Shown here piece after piece: positions 1-8,597 of a stretch of 64,000 nucleotides of DNA. The translations under genes were made by a program, and so were the position numbers. This DNA is from Thermoguttaceae bacterium. GTDB lineage: Bacteria > Planctomycetota > Planctomycetia > Pirellulales > Thermoguttaceae. Numbering within the stretch: position 1 is the stretch's first letter; the number at the start of each line of letters is the position of its first letter. The notes below the pieces were generated by a model. It was not told the DNA's origin. It did no database searches and saw only the letters and a list, made by a program, of their open reading frames with translations. The stretch is taken from contig JAGBDN010000009.1 in the NCBI GenBank assembly GCA_017937485.1, positions 1 through 64,000 on the forward strand, written 5' to 3'.

Positions 1-135
1 CCCTCTCGACGGGGGCCGCGATTCCAGTCGGCTTGCGGACGGTCGCCCTCTCGACGGGGGCCGCGATTCCAGTCGGCTTGCGGACGGTCGCCCTCTCGAC
101 GGGGGCCGCGATTCCAGTCGGCTTGCGGACGGTCG
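1..135. repeat. 45-bp perfect tandem repeat, three copies in window
   Basis: Units start at 1, 46 and 91 and are identical. The 45-bp length keeps the frame of the minus-strand EF-hand gene, adding 15 residues per unit. The array continues beyond the left edge. Confidence 0.95.
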
Positions 136-929
136 CCCCAAGGTTGCGGCGCGCCCCATTGCGGAGCGAACGGCGCCGGAGCGAAACGAGCGAAGAACAT
201 CGGGCCGAACTTCTTCTGCGCCGCTTCGAGCGCATTTTTGCGTTCGTCTTGGTCGATGAAGCCGTCGTTGTTTTGGTCCGCCGCTTTGAGCGCTTCGGTC
301 AATTTCGCGACGTCGATTTTGCCGTCTTCGGCAAGGAAGGCCGGTTTTTCGAACTTCGGCGCGAGTTCTTTCATTTCTTCGCGGGTCAAGAAACCGTCGC
401 CGTCTTTATCGGCGGCTTTCATTTTGTCTTTATGCTCTTGCGGAATGCGTTCCGGGAGCTTGGCGATTTCGATTTTGCCGTCTTTGAAAGCGTCGCCGAA
501 CGTCGGAGCGCCGAAACGCGGGCCTTGCGGGCCGGGGCCGAATCCGGGAGCGCCGAAACGCGGGCCTTGCGGGCCGGGGCCGAAACCGGGAGCGCCGAAA
601 CGCGGGCCGGGGCCGAAACCGGGGCCGTTTTCTCGCGGCGGGAAGAGCGCCTTCCATTCGTCGCCTTCGACGAAACCGTTTCCGTCTTTGTCGGCGGCTT
701 TCATTTTGTCTTTATGCTCTTGCGGCGTTTGTTCCGGGAGCTTGGCGATTTCGATTTTGCCGTCTTTGAACGCGTCGCCGAACATCGGGCCGGGGCCGCC
801 GAATTTCGGAGCGTTTTCTTGCGGCGGAAAAGCGTTTTTCGGCTCTTTGCTTTCCGGGCCGCCGTCTTGAGCGATAGCGAAGGTCGCGGTCGAAGCCAAC
901 AACGCGGCGAAAAGAATCGTCTTTTTCAT
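1..929 (-). CDS. secreted EF-hand protein with C-terminal 15-residue repeats (partial, runs off left edge)
   Basis: The ATG at 929 follows AGGAGA. Residues 1-21 are a signal peptide (MKKTILFAALL... ending AIAQ), so the product is exported. Three EF-hand calcium loops are readable: DKDGNGFVEGDE near residue 80, DKDGDGFLTREE near 174 and DQNNDGFIDQDE near 218. The first two sit in a duplicated module (FGDAFKDGKIEIAKLPE...) separated by a Gly/Pro/Phe-rich linker made of repeated GPGPQGPRFGAPGF units. The C-terminus enters a perfect 15-residue repeat (DRPQADWNRGPRREG) that continues past position 1, so the stop codon is not in the window. Calcium binding is inferred from the loops; the biological role is unknown. 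Confidence 0.85.
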   Translation of the reverse strand, partial: MKKTILFAALLASTATFAIAQDGGPESKEPKNAFPPQENAPKFGGPGPMFGDAFKDGKIEIAKLPEQTPQEHKDKMKAADKDGNGFVEGDEWKALFPPRENGPGFGPGPRFGAPGFGPGPQGPRFGAPGFGPGPQGPRFGAPTFGDAFKDGKIEIAKLPERIPQEHKDKMKAADKDGDGFLTREEMKELAPKFEKPAFLAEDGKIDVAKLTEALKAADQNNDGFIDQDERKNALEAAQKKFGPMFFARFAPAPFAPQWGAPQPWGDRPQADWNRGPRREGDRPQADWNRGPRREGDRPQADWNRGPRRE

Positions 930-1466
930 TTTGTCGTCTCCTAAATATGTTGCGTTTTAAAGAGGCCGCCGTCGAGCGCGTTCGATAAAGGGCGCGTCGA
1001 CGGTTCGCGTTTGGAACGCGCTTCGACTTTTGCTCGTCGTTTCGGTCGTCGACGAAGCGTCGGGAGCGAAACCGGTTTTCGGCGGCGAGTCGAAACGTTG
1101 TTTGCGTCGGTTTCGAACTCGTTCGGCGAACCGGACGGTTTCGCAAGCGCGAAAACTTAGGTCAAAGCGAGCGGCCGCTCTTACCTTCGACAAGTCTTAA
1201 ACCCGGAACGTCGAGAAAGGTTTCGGCGCAAAAAAATTTTTTTTCGAAAAAGTTTTTGGAAACGGAGCGAAACGGAAATAAAGAAATCGGAGGAAAAACG
1301 AGAGGAATAAAGGAAAATAAAAGCGGCGCGAACGAGCTAGCGTCAAGGACGGTTTCTTGAACGCTAGCGAAAACGGTTAGCGTTTGAGAAACGGAAAAAA
1401 CGCTAGTCTCGTCGGTCGCGCGGAACGTCGAACGACGAGACGCGTTAAAACGTTAAATAGGAACGA
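930..1466. other. intergenic region, possible hairpin only
   Basis: No convincing gene. The visible structure is an imperfect hairpin at 1336-1368 (GCTAGCGTCAAG against CTTGAACGCTAGC, one bulge) with further copies of the GCTAGCG word nearby. It lies downstream of the minus-strand DUF1559 gene but lacks a T-run, so I do not call it a terminator. Confidence 0.5.
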
Positions 1467-2513
1467 TTAGAGCGATTCGGTTTCGCCGCGGTTGCGGGTG
1501 ATCGCCGCCGCGAACGCGTCCATATCGACCGTTTCCGAAACGAAGCGGCAGGAACCGTCGCAGAAGAGCGCGTTGATTCCGCTCGGGTGCCGGCTTCGCG
1601 CTTCGTATTGGTAAGCGGAGCATTCGGAACAGCTCCAGTCGAACGTTCCGCCGCCGAAATGATCGCACTTCGGACGGTAATTAATCGGCGCTTTCGTCTT
1701 GCGAAAAATGTTCGTGCCGACGATCCAACTCCCGTTGTCGTAAGTTTTAGGCGTTCCGGTTTCGTAAGACGACGCTTCCGCGACGAGGAGCGTGTTCGAC
1801 GTTCCGTCGGTAATTTCGGCGAGACGAACCGAACGCGATTCGAGCAAGACGCCGAGTTCGTCGTGCGCGAGCGTCCAGCCGTCGGTCGTCGCGGCGCCGT
1901 ATTCGCTGATTTTTTCGGTAATAATTCCGGCGTAATGCGACGGCGCGAGCGTCAGTTGTTCGAGCGCCCAACCTTTGTCCGGGTTGTAATAGTCGATCGA
2001 GCGGACTTCGACGTCGCCGTCCGACGGGCAAAGGAAGAGCGGAAGGCGCGTTTGCCCGGCTTCTTGGTTCTTTTCGGAGTAAACTTTTTCCTTAAAGTCG
2101 ACCAAATTTTGGACGTTTTGTTGTTCGCAGAAGGGGAGGAGGAGGGCGCCCCAACCGAAATAGTTGCCGTCGTTCGTTCCGTCGGCTCGCGGGTCGGAAA
2201 GTTTGCCCGGCGGGAAGGAGCCGATCGTGTCGGCGTAATTCAGCGCGGCGATCCCGAGTTGGCGCATATTGCTCGAACAGGACATGCGCCGAGCCGCTTC
2301 CCGCGCCGCTTGAACCGCCGGAAGGAGGAGCCCGATCAGGATTCCGATAATCGCGATGACGACGAGTAACTCGACCAACGTAAAACCGGCGAAAGACGCG
2401 GAAAAGGTCGGCTTTTTAATGTTGTTTGAAATTTTTGAAAAACGTCGCGATTTGATTTGCGACGCGACCAAAGCGGAAGCGAAACGATTCGCTTGCGGAA
2501 AAAGGAAACGCAT
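1467..2513 (-). CDS. DUF1559 family pseudopilin-like protein
   Basis: 348 residues. A type IV pilin-like N-terminus begins near residue 43 (GFTLVELLVVIAIIGILIGL), the prepilin peptidase cleavage/methylation motif followed by the hydrophobic helix, then VQAAREAARR and the DUF1559 body. The C-terminus carries the H-X9-DG signature (H-PSGINALFC-DG). This family is massively expanded in planctomycetes and is thought to be membrane-anchored or pseudopilus-like; the function of individual members is unknown. The ATG at 2513 is preceded by GGAGATC. The leader before the cleavage site is long (about 43 residues), so a later start cannot be excluded, though no better Met is visible. Confidence 0.9.
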   Translation of the reverse strand: MRFLFPQANRFASALVASQIKSRRFSKISNNIKKPTFSASFAGFTLVELLVVIAIIGILIGLLLPAVQAAREAARRMSCSSNMRQLGIAALNYADTIGSFPPGKLSDPRADGTNDGNYFGWGALLLPFCEQQNVQNLVDFKEKVYSEKNQEAGQTRLPLFLCPSDGDVEVRSIDYYNPDKGWALEQLTLAPSHYAGIITEKISEYGAATTDGWTLAHDELGVLLESRSVRLAEITDGTSNTLLVAEASSYETGTPKTYDNGSWIVGTNIFRKTKAPINYRPKCDHFGGGTFDWSCSECSAYQYEARSRHPSGINALFCDGSCRFVSETVDMDAFAAAITRNRGETESL

Positions 2514-3375
2514 TGGAGAGATCTCCCGTTGTTTTTCCGACTCGAAACGGAGCGTCGGCGCGGCGAAGAACGATTCGTTGGAATGGAACGCGAAACTTCG
2601 GCGAGCGCGATTCGACGGTTTATTTAGCGTTTTCTTTTAGTTTTGTCGCTAAATAAAAAGGCGTCGTTCGAGTCGGGGAAAGAAAAAACGGAGCGACTCT
2701 TGAGATTTGGGGGTTCGACCCGACCGACGCGCCGTCCATCGCGGCTGACGTTCGATTTTGAGATTCTCCGAGAAAAACCTCAAAGACGCGGGAAGGTCTT
2801 CTGACTAACGGAATCCTTTTTTCCGGTCTTCTCGACGCGAAGCGTCGGCGCGGATAGGACGTTAGAATTTTTGAAAACGGCGGCGCAGTTTTAAAAACGT
2901 CGCGGAAATGCGTCGTCGCGTTGTCGTTTAAGCGAAAGGAACGACGGCGGTCGACCAAAAATTCAAACGTCGTCCGACTCGCCGAAGCGCGTCAATGACG
3001 GCGACGCGAACGCTTGCGAAAAAAACGGTGAAAAATTTTTTCGAAAAAAGCGTTCGCGAAGGGAAAAAAGTTGAAAACGCGACGCCAAGGAACGAAAGCC
3101 GAGAAGCGCGTTTTCTCCGAACACAGCGGCGAGGACCGTTCCGGATTGGCGCCGGATTCCCTGTTGCGCGAGTCTTGCGACCCGCCGCCCGCGTCCTCAA
3201 AAAGCCGACGTTCGCGGTTCCGAACCCGAAAAACGAGACGCGGTTGCGTCGGCGGCGCGGTCGAAATCAAGTCGACCGGCGGGCGGAGCGGGACGCTCGA
3301 AGGAGCGCGCAAACGTCGGCTTTATTATCGCGCGAGAAGCGATTTTGTCAACGGGGCGAAACGGCGGTCGAGGCG
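2514..3375. other. intergenic, no supported gene
   Basis: About 860 bases. Open frames exist on both strands, but their translations are Arg-rich shadows with no recognisable domain or ribosome binding site. No tRNA cloverleaf could be built around the TTCGA word near 2715. Confidence 0.5.
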
Positions 3376-3876
3376 TTAATTGAAAATCGGCGCTTGGGGA
3401 ACGCGGTTTTCAAGATTTTTGAGTTCCGCGGCGAGTTTGTATTGCTTGATTTTGTTGTACATCGTTTTTTCGCTAACGCCGAGTTTTCGCGCCGCGAGTC
3501 GACGACAGCCGTTGCAAGCGACGAGCGTTTCGAGGAAAGCGAGCCGTTCGATTTGAGGCAACGTCAACCCGGCGAGTCCGAACGACGAAGGCGAAACGTC
3601 GGCGCGACCGGTCGAGCGAAAAGAAACGGGAAGAGGACGCGGCGGCTCGAGCGGCGTCGGAAGGGAAACGTCGGCGACCGAAACGCAAGATTCGTCGGCG
3701 TTTGCGTCGCGAGAAAGTCGGTAAACGGAACGCGGCTTCGCGACGGAAAGCGCGGAGTCGACGCGTCGCGTCGGCGGAGAGGCGACTTCGGGAAGAACGG
3801 CGGAAGAAACGTCGCGACGGAACGGCGATTCGGAGGGCGCGGAATATCGGCGGGAAAAACGGTCGAAGGAGTTCAT
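3376..3876 (-). CDS. orphan Fis-type helix-turn-helix protein
   Basis: 166 residues from the ATG at 3876; a TTG at 3885 is an alternative start. The first 100 residues are low-complexity and Ser/Pro/Arg-rich. The last 60 are a Fis-family DNA-binding domain (GLAGLTLPQIERLAFLETL, then ARKLGVSEKTMYNKIKQYKL). This C-terminus closely matches that of the activator at 14962-16491, but the receiver and AAA+ domains are missing. It probably binds DNA as a dimer; targets are unknown. It may be a truncated paralogue that kept only the DNA-binding module. Confidence 0.75.
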   Translation of the reverse strand: MNSFDRFSRRYSAPSESPFRRDVSSAVLPEVASPPTRRVDSALSVAKPRSVYRLSRDANADESCVSVADVSLPTPLEPPRPLPVSFRSTGRADVSPSSFGLAGLTLPQIERLAFLETLVACNGCRRLAARKLGVSEKTMYNKIKQYKLAAELKNLENRVPQAPIFN

Positions 3877-4399
3877 TGAAAGCAAGGAAGCGGCGAAAGC
3901 GGAGAGCGGCGGAACGCCGTCTTACGAAAGGCGGCGCGGATAACGTTGACTGAAACGTAATTTATTGAAACAAAGAATCGGTTGAAATCGTCTATTTTAT
4001 CCACTCAAGTTGGAAGAAAAGGCAGATTTTGTTGAAAAAACAGGTTAAAGCGGCTGTGAGAGAAAGGAAAGTCGGTTAAAAAGCAGGAAAAGGGAGAGAT
4101 GAAAAGAAAGCGATTATTAATAAGTTAGGGAGGGTTAAGTAATTTGGTAAAATCAAAAAAAGGCCCGTTTTTTGATTTTGGGGCCCGATAAGGAAAGATA
4201 AGTCGTTTGATAAGATTTTAGGAGAAAGGCGGGAAAAGTAAAAAAAGCGGGAAAAAAAGAATAAAGGAAATTTCGCGATAAGCGGTAATGGTAAAAATAA
4301 ACGGTCGGCGTTGTTTGGGGAAATATGAGAAAATAGAGCGACGAAAGAAAAACGCGGCGCTAAAAATGCGCTTTTTCTTTCCTTGTCGGGCGATTTAAC
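3877..4399. other. AT-richer intergenic region
   Basis: More A/T-rich than its surroundings, with many purine runs on the plus strand. No supported ORF or RNA gene was recognised. It separates the divergent Fis-like gene and the lemA promoter. Confidence 0.4.
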
Positions 4400-4428
4400 T
4401 TGACCCGACGCTTTCTTTCGCCTAAAAT
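4400..4428 (+). promoter_or_regulatory. sigma-70-type promoter for lemA
   Basis: TTGACC at 4400, 17-nt spacer, TAAAAT at 4423. This leaves a leader of about 145 nt before the lemA start. Confidence 0.6.
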
Positions 4429-4579
4429 AAAAGTAGAAACGAAAGCGAACGACGGTTTCGCGGCGACGTCGAACATTGCGATTGAAGAACGATTCGTCAA
4501 ACCGCGAAAGCGGAAACGACGAACGGCGTCGAGCGAACGAACGTTGCTTTTCGGCGCAAAAAAGTAAAGGAGAAATAAA

Positions 4580-5200
4580 ATGAGTTTGGGTTTGTTTGCG
4601 ATCGGAGCCGGCGCGCTCGTCGGAATCGTCGTCGCGGCGGTCGCGGCGATCGTCGTTCTTTGGGCGATTAGCGTTTACAACGGCTTGGTAACGGCGCGCA
4701 ATCGTTATAAAAACGCGTTCGCGCAAATCGACGTTCAACTGAAACGGCGATACGACCTGATTCCGAACTTGGTCGAGTCGGTCAAGGGCTACCTGAAACA
4801 CGAAGCGCAAACGCTCGAAGCGGTGATCGCCGCTCGCGGCGCCGCGATGGGGGCGAACCAAGCCGCGTCGGCGCAACCGGGCGACCCGAGCGCGATGCGT
4901 CGCTTGGCCGGAGCGGAGGGGGAACTTTCCGGCGCGCTCGGCCGGTTGGCGGTCGTTTGCGAAGCGTATCCGGATTTGAAAGCGAACCAAAACGTCCTCG
5001 CGCTCCAAGAAGAGTTGACGTCGACCGAGAACAAAATCGGGTTCGCGCGTCAAAGTTTCAACGACGCGACGACGCTTTACAACACCAAGCGCGAAATGTT
5101 CCCGACGAATATTATCGCCGGAATGTTCAATTTCGGCGAAGCGTCGCTCTTTGAGATAACGAACGAAGCGGAAAAGGCCGCGCCGAAAATCTCGTTCTAA
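4580..5200 (+). CDS. lemA: LemA family membrane protein
   Basis: 206 residues, normal length for the family. One N-terminal transmembrane segment (about residues 4-32) is followed by the LemA coiled-coil core with the hallmark RYDLIPNLVESVKGYLKHE near residue 57. The start is set by AAAGGAGAAATAAAATG. LemA proteins are membrane-anchored helical proteins of unclear biochemical role, often next to M48/HtpX-like proteases or TPM-domain proteins. Here an M48 protease follows 196 nt downstream on the same strand, which supports a joint envelope-maintenance role. Confidence 0.93.
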   Translation: MSLGLFAIGAGALVGIVVAAVAAIVVLWAISVYNGLVTARNRYKNAFAQIDVQLKRRYDLIPNLVESVKGYLKHEAQTLEAVIAARGAAMGANQAASAQPGDPSAMRRLAGAEGELSGALGRLAVVCEAYPDLKANQNVLALQEELTSTENKIGFARQSFNDATTLYNTKREMFPTNIIAGMFNFGEASLFEITNEAEKAAPKISF

Positions 5201-5396
5201 CGGAGCGAACGGAAAGTAAGCGAAAACGGAACGCCGTCGTCGGCGGAACGCGATTTTTTGTCGTTATTAATTATTAAGGGCGAAAACGGCGTTGCGACGC
5301 GAACGGCGGCGTTTTTTTAAAGGGCGAAAAGCGCGAACGTCGGCGAGCGGCGCTTGCGTCGACGCGAACCGACGGACGAACGAAACGGGAACGACG

Positions 5397-7391
5397 ATGA
5401 ACTTTTTTGAACGGCAAGAACAAGCGCGCGGACGAACGAAACTCTTGGTTTTCCTCTTTTGTTGCGCTCTTTTTTTCACCTTTGCGGCGGTTCTCGCGTT
5501 GGTCGCTTGGTTCGCGGCGCTTGGAACCGAAACGGCGTCGACCGGCGCGTCGACGTCGGAGCTTTTCGTTCGTTATTTGGCGGAACCGTCGCTCGTCGCG
5601 GGCGTCGCGGTCGTCGTTTTTTTGCTGATCGGCGGCGGCTCGATCTTTAAGGTCGGCGAACTGAAGTCGATGGGCGCGGACGGCGTCGCGGAAGCGCTCG
5701 GCGGAACGCGGATTACTCGGGCGGCGACCGACGGAGCGGAGCGTCGCCTTTACAACGTCGTCGAGGAAATGGCGATCGCGTCCGGCGTTCCGGTTCCGAA
5801 CGTTTACGTTCTGCGAGAGGAAAAGGCGATCAACGCTTGCGCGATCGGCGGCGACCCGGAATCGTCGGCGGTCGCGGTAACGGACGGCGCGCTTCGGACG
5901 TTGAGCCGCGACGAGTTGCAGGGCGTCGTCGCGCACGAGTTCGGGCACCTCCTCAACGGCGACGTCAAGATGAATATGCGGCTGATCGGCGTTTTGTTCG
6001 GCTTGCAAATGTTGACGTTGCTCGGGATCGGGATTTTCCGTTCGACGTTGTATCTGTCGTTCGGCGGCTCGTCGGACGACCGCAAGGGCGCGGGCGGAGC
6101 GGTCTTCGCGATTTGGATGTTCGCGTTCGGTTTGGTCGTTATCGGCTCGATCGGCGTTTTCTTTAGCAACGTTATCCGAGCGGCGATTTCGCGTCAGCGG
6201 GAGTTTTTAGCGGACGCGTCGGCGGCGCAGTTTACGCGGAATCCGGCGGGGCTGGCCGGCGCGCTCAAAAAAATCGGCGGCTTGGCCGGAGGTTCGCGGG
6301 TGAACGCGGCGCGTTCGGCGGAGATGGCGCACCTCTTCTTCGGCTCCGTTTTTTCCGGCGGCTTTATGGAGTCGCTTTTCCGAACGCACCCGGATTTGAC
6401 CGAGCGGATTCGCCGACTCGAACCGACGTTCGACGGGCGTTTCGAACGCGTCGGCGGCGCGAGCGACGACGGGCGGTTCGGCGTCGCTCTTTACGACGGA
6501 ACGCCGGCGAGCGTTCGCGGCGCTTCGAACGGAACGTCGGCGGCGCCGGAGCGTTTCGCGAACGGAGCGACGTTCGCGGCGGCGCTGATCGATTCGATCG
6601 CGACGCAAGCGGCGGGAAAACTCGACGTCGCCGAAGCGTTGCTCGGAGAAACGCCGCCGGAAGTCGAGCCGCTTTTGGCGGAGTTCGACGGCGCGCGGGC
6701 GGTTCTTTACGCGCTCTTGACCGACGCGAACGAAGCGGTTCGAAAACGTCAACTCGAAGCGATTCGCAAGGCGGAAGGGACGGCGCTCGACGCGAAAATC
6801 GCCGCCGCGTTGAGCGCGCTTTCCGGAGCGTCGTTCGCGACGCGTTCGACGGTCGCTCGGCTGACGCTTCCGGCGTTGAAGACGGCGAATATCGCTCAAT
6901 ATCGGAAGTTGCGCGAAACGATTTTGGCGCTTTGCGCGGCGGACGGAACGCTCGACTTGTTCGAATACGCGCTTCAAGCGTCGGTCGTTCGCGAGTTGGA
7001 CGTTTATTTCCGATTGTCGCGGGGAACGAAAATCCGTTTTTCGCGTTTCGACGACGTCGTCGAGCCGTTCCGAACGGTTCTTTCGCTCTTGGCGAGCGAA
7101 GGCGCTTCCGGCGACCAAGCGGCGGCGCGCAAGGCGTTCGACGAGGGCGCGTCGTATTTTTATTTGGCGCTTGAGCCGACGCCGCCCGAAGCGCGAACGC
7201 TCGGCGCGTTCAGTCGAGCGCTCAACGATTTGTCGCAAGCGACGCCGGTTTTGAAACAAAAATTGTTGACGGCGTTTTATCGTTGCGTCGCGGCGGACGG
7301 CGTCGTCGTCGAGCGCGAGGGAGAACTCCTCGAAGCGATCACGTCGGCGCTCGGCGTTCCGTCGCCGGTTTGGGGGCGTTGGGCGCGTTGA
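5397..7391 (+). CDS. M48 family (HtpX-like) membrane zinc metallopeptidase with long C-terminal extension
   Basis: 664 residues from the ATG at 5397; upstream in-frame codons give an Arg-rich, unlikely leader. Two N-terminal transmembrane segments (about 17-43 and 64-80) precede the catalytic zinc motif HEFGH at 180-184. Two more hydrophobic segments follow (near LIGVLFGLQMLTLLGIGIF and FAIWMFAFGLVVIG), then the third-ligand region REFLADASAAQFTRNP. The HtpX-like core ends near residue 335. About 300 further residues are helical, Ala-rich and show no motif I recognise. Predicted inner-membrane protease; it forms a unit with lemA upstream and is closed by the terminator at 7483. Confidence 0.9.
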   Translation: MNFFERQEQARGRTKLLVFLFCCALFFTFAAVLALVAWFAALGTETASTGASTSELFVRYLAEPSLVAGVAVVVFLLIGGGSIFKVGELKSMGADGVAEALGGTRITRAATDGAERRLYNVVEEMAIASGVPVPNVYVLREEKAINACAIGGDPESSAVAVTDGALRTLSRDELQGVVAHEFGHLLNGDVKMNMRLIGVLFGLQMLTLLGIGIFRSTLYLSFGGSSDDRKGAGGAVFAIWMFAFGLVVIGSIGVFFSNVIRAAISRQREFLADASAAQFTRNPAGLAGALKKIGGLAGGSRVNAARSAEMAHLFFGSVFSGGFMESLFRTHPDLTERIRRLEPTFDGRFERVGGASDDGRFGVALYDGTPASVRGASNGTSAAPERFANGATFAAALIDSIATQAAGKLDVAEALLGETPPEVEPLLAEFDGARAVLYALLTDANEAVRKRQLEAIRKAEGTALDAKIAAALSALSGASFATRSTVARLTLPALKTANIAQYRKLRETILALCAADGTLDLFEYALQASVVRELDVYFRLSRGTKIRFSRFDDVVEPFRTVLSLLASEGASGDQAAARKAFDEGASYFYLALEPTPPEARTLGAFSRALNDLSQATPVLKQKLLTAFYRCVAADGVVVEREGELLEAITSALGVPSPVWGRWAR

Positions 7392-7482
7392 GCGAGCGGA
7401 GACGGGAAATTTTTCCGCTTTTTTCGGCGCGTTTAACGGATTTCGCTTGAAATTTGCGCGCCGATATGGAAAATAACGGTGA

Positions 7483-7523
7483 GACGCGGCGTCGAGAGCG
7501 TTCGGCGCCGCGTCGTTTTTTTT
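7483..7523 (+). terminator. rho-independent terminator after the M48 gene
   Basis: Perfect 9-bp stem GACGCGGCG / CGCCGCGTC (7483-7491 and 7506-7514), followed directly by a G and eight T residues. Confidence 0.85.
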
Positions 7524-7594
7524 GACGTTGAAACGCGTCGAGTTTTTATCGTTTTTTGAGAATGGAGGGCGTCGGGCCCGCGGGAGGAACGGAA

Positions 7595-8551
7595 ATGGAT
7601 AGAAGAACTTTTTTGGCGTTGGGGCTTGCCGCTCCGTTGGCGTTTAAGTCGGGCTTGGTTTCGCCGAAATGGGCGTTTTCCGCCGAGGATAACGCGATCG
7701 AAGTTTCGTTCGCCGCCGACCCGAGCGCGCCGAAAGTAACGCTTTGGCAAACGCCGCGCCAAACCGGGTCGCAGATGATGGGGTATATTTTCCGAACCGC
7801 GACCGGCGAAACGGTTGTTTTCGACGGCGGCATGCCGGGCGACGGCAAGTATTTGGCCGAACTTCTTAAAAAACATTGCGGCGGAAAAGTCGACGCTTGG
7901 TACCTGACGCACGCGCACGGCGACCATTTCGGCGCGCTCGGCGAAATTTTGGCGAAAACGCCGGACGCGCTCGAAATCAAGAAGCTCTACTTCAACTTCC
8001 CGAACCGCGAATGGCTCGATAAGTACGAAGCGGGCGGTCGGAAGTGGCGCGACCCGTTCTTCGCGGCGGTCGAGAAGAACTTTAAGGGCGAGATTATCGC
8101 GCCGAAGCCGGGCGACGTTCAAAAGTTCGGCGACGCGCTGACGATCGAAACGCTGAACGACTTCGACGAGTCGCTGACGAGGAACGCGATCAACAACTCG
8201 ACGATTATTTTCCGCTTGGACGTCGCCGGGAAGTCGCTCTTGATGCTCGGCGACCTCGGCGCCGAGGGGGGCGACCGCGTTCTGAAAAACGTTCCGAAGG
8301 AAAAAATCGACGCGGATTTCGTCCAAATGGCGCATCACGGGCAGCAGGGCGTTACGAAGGAATTTTACGCCGTCGCGTCGCCGACCGTTTGCCTTTGGCC
8401 GACGCCCGATTGGCTTTGGGACAACAACGCCGGAGGCAAGGGCAAAAACACCGGCCCTTGGAAGACGCTCGAAACGCGCGCTTGGATGGAGGAACTCGGA
8501 ATCGACAAGCATTACGTCTCGAAGGACGGTTTGATCAAGATGACGTTCTAA
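7595..8551 (+). CDS. Tat-exported metallo-beta-lactamase-fold hydrolase, copy 1
   Basis: 318 residues; the start is chosen by GGGAGGAACGGAAATG. The N-terminus DRRTFLALGLAAPLAF is a twin-arginine signal. Metal-binding motifs of the fold are present: HAHGDH at 106-111, the Asp of LMLGDLGAEGG, and the His pair of MAHHGQQG. The HHGQQG type resembles ComEC-like members of the superfamily. The substrate is unknown. The next gene is a close tandem duplicate, and both genes share the same signal and spacing. Likely a periplasmic hydrolase with folded-state export. Confidence 0.88.
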   Translation: MDRRTFLALGLAAPLAFKSGLVSPKWAFSAEDNAIEVSFAADPSAPKVTLWQTPRQTGSQMMGYIFRTATGETVVFDGGMPGDGKYLAELLKKHCGGKVDAWYLTHAHGDHFGALGEILAKTPDALEIKKLYFNFPNREWLDKYEAGGRKWRDPFFAAVEKNFKGEIIAPKPGDVQKFGDALTIETLNDFDESLTRNAINNSTIIFRLDVAGKSLLMLGDLGAEGGDRVLKNVPKEKIDADFVQMAHHGQQGVTKEFYAVASPTVCLWPTPDWLWDNNAGGKGKNTGPWKTLETRAWMEELGIDKHYVSKDGLIKMTF

Positions 8552-8597
8552 AGACGGTTGGCGAATGGACAAAACTTGGAAACGAGGAGGAACGAAA

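Noticed and set aside
1..135. Array considered as CRISPR
   Set aside because: Units are contiguous, without spacers, and form an in-frame protein repeat.
2700..2780. Possible tRNA around GGGGTTCGACCC
   Set aside because: The T-arm does not pair properly beyond three bases, and no acceptor, D or anticodon arms could be assembled on either strand.
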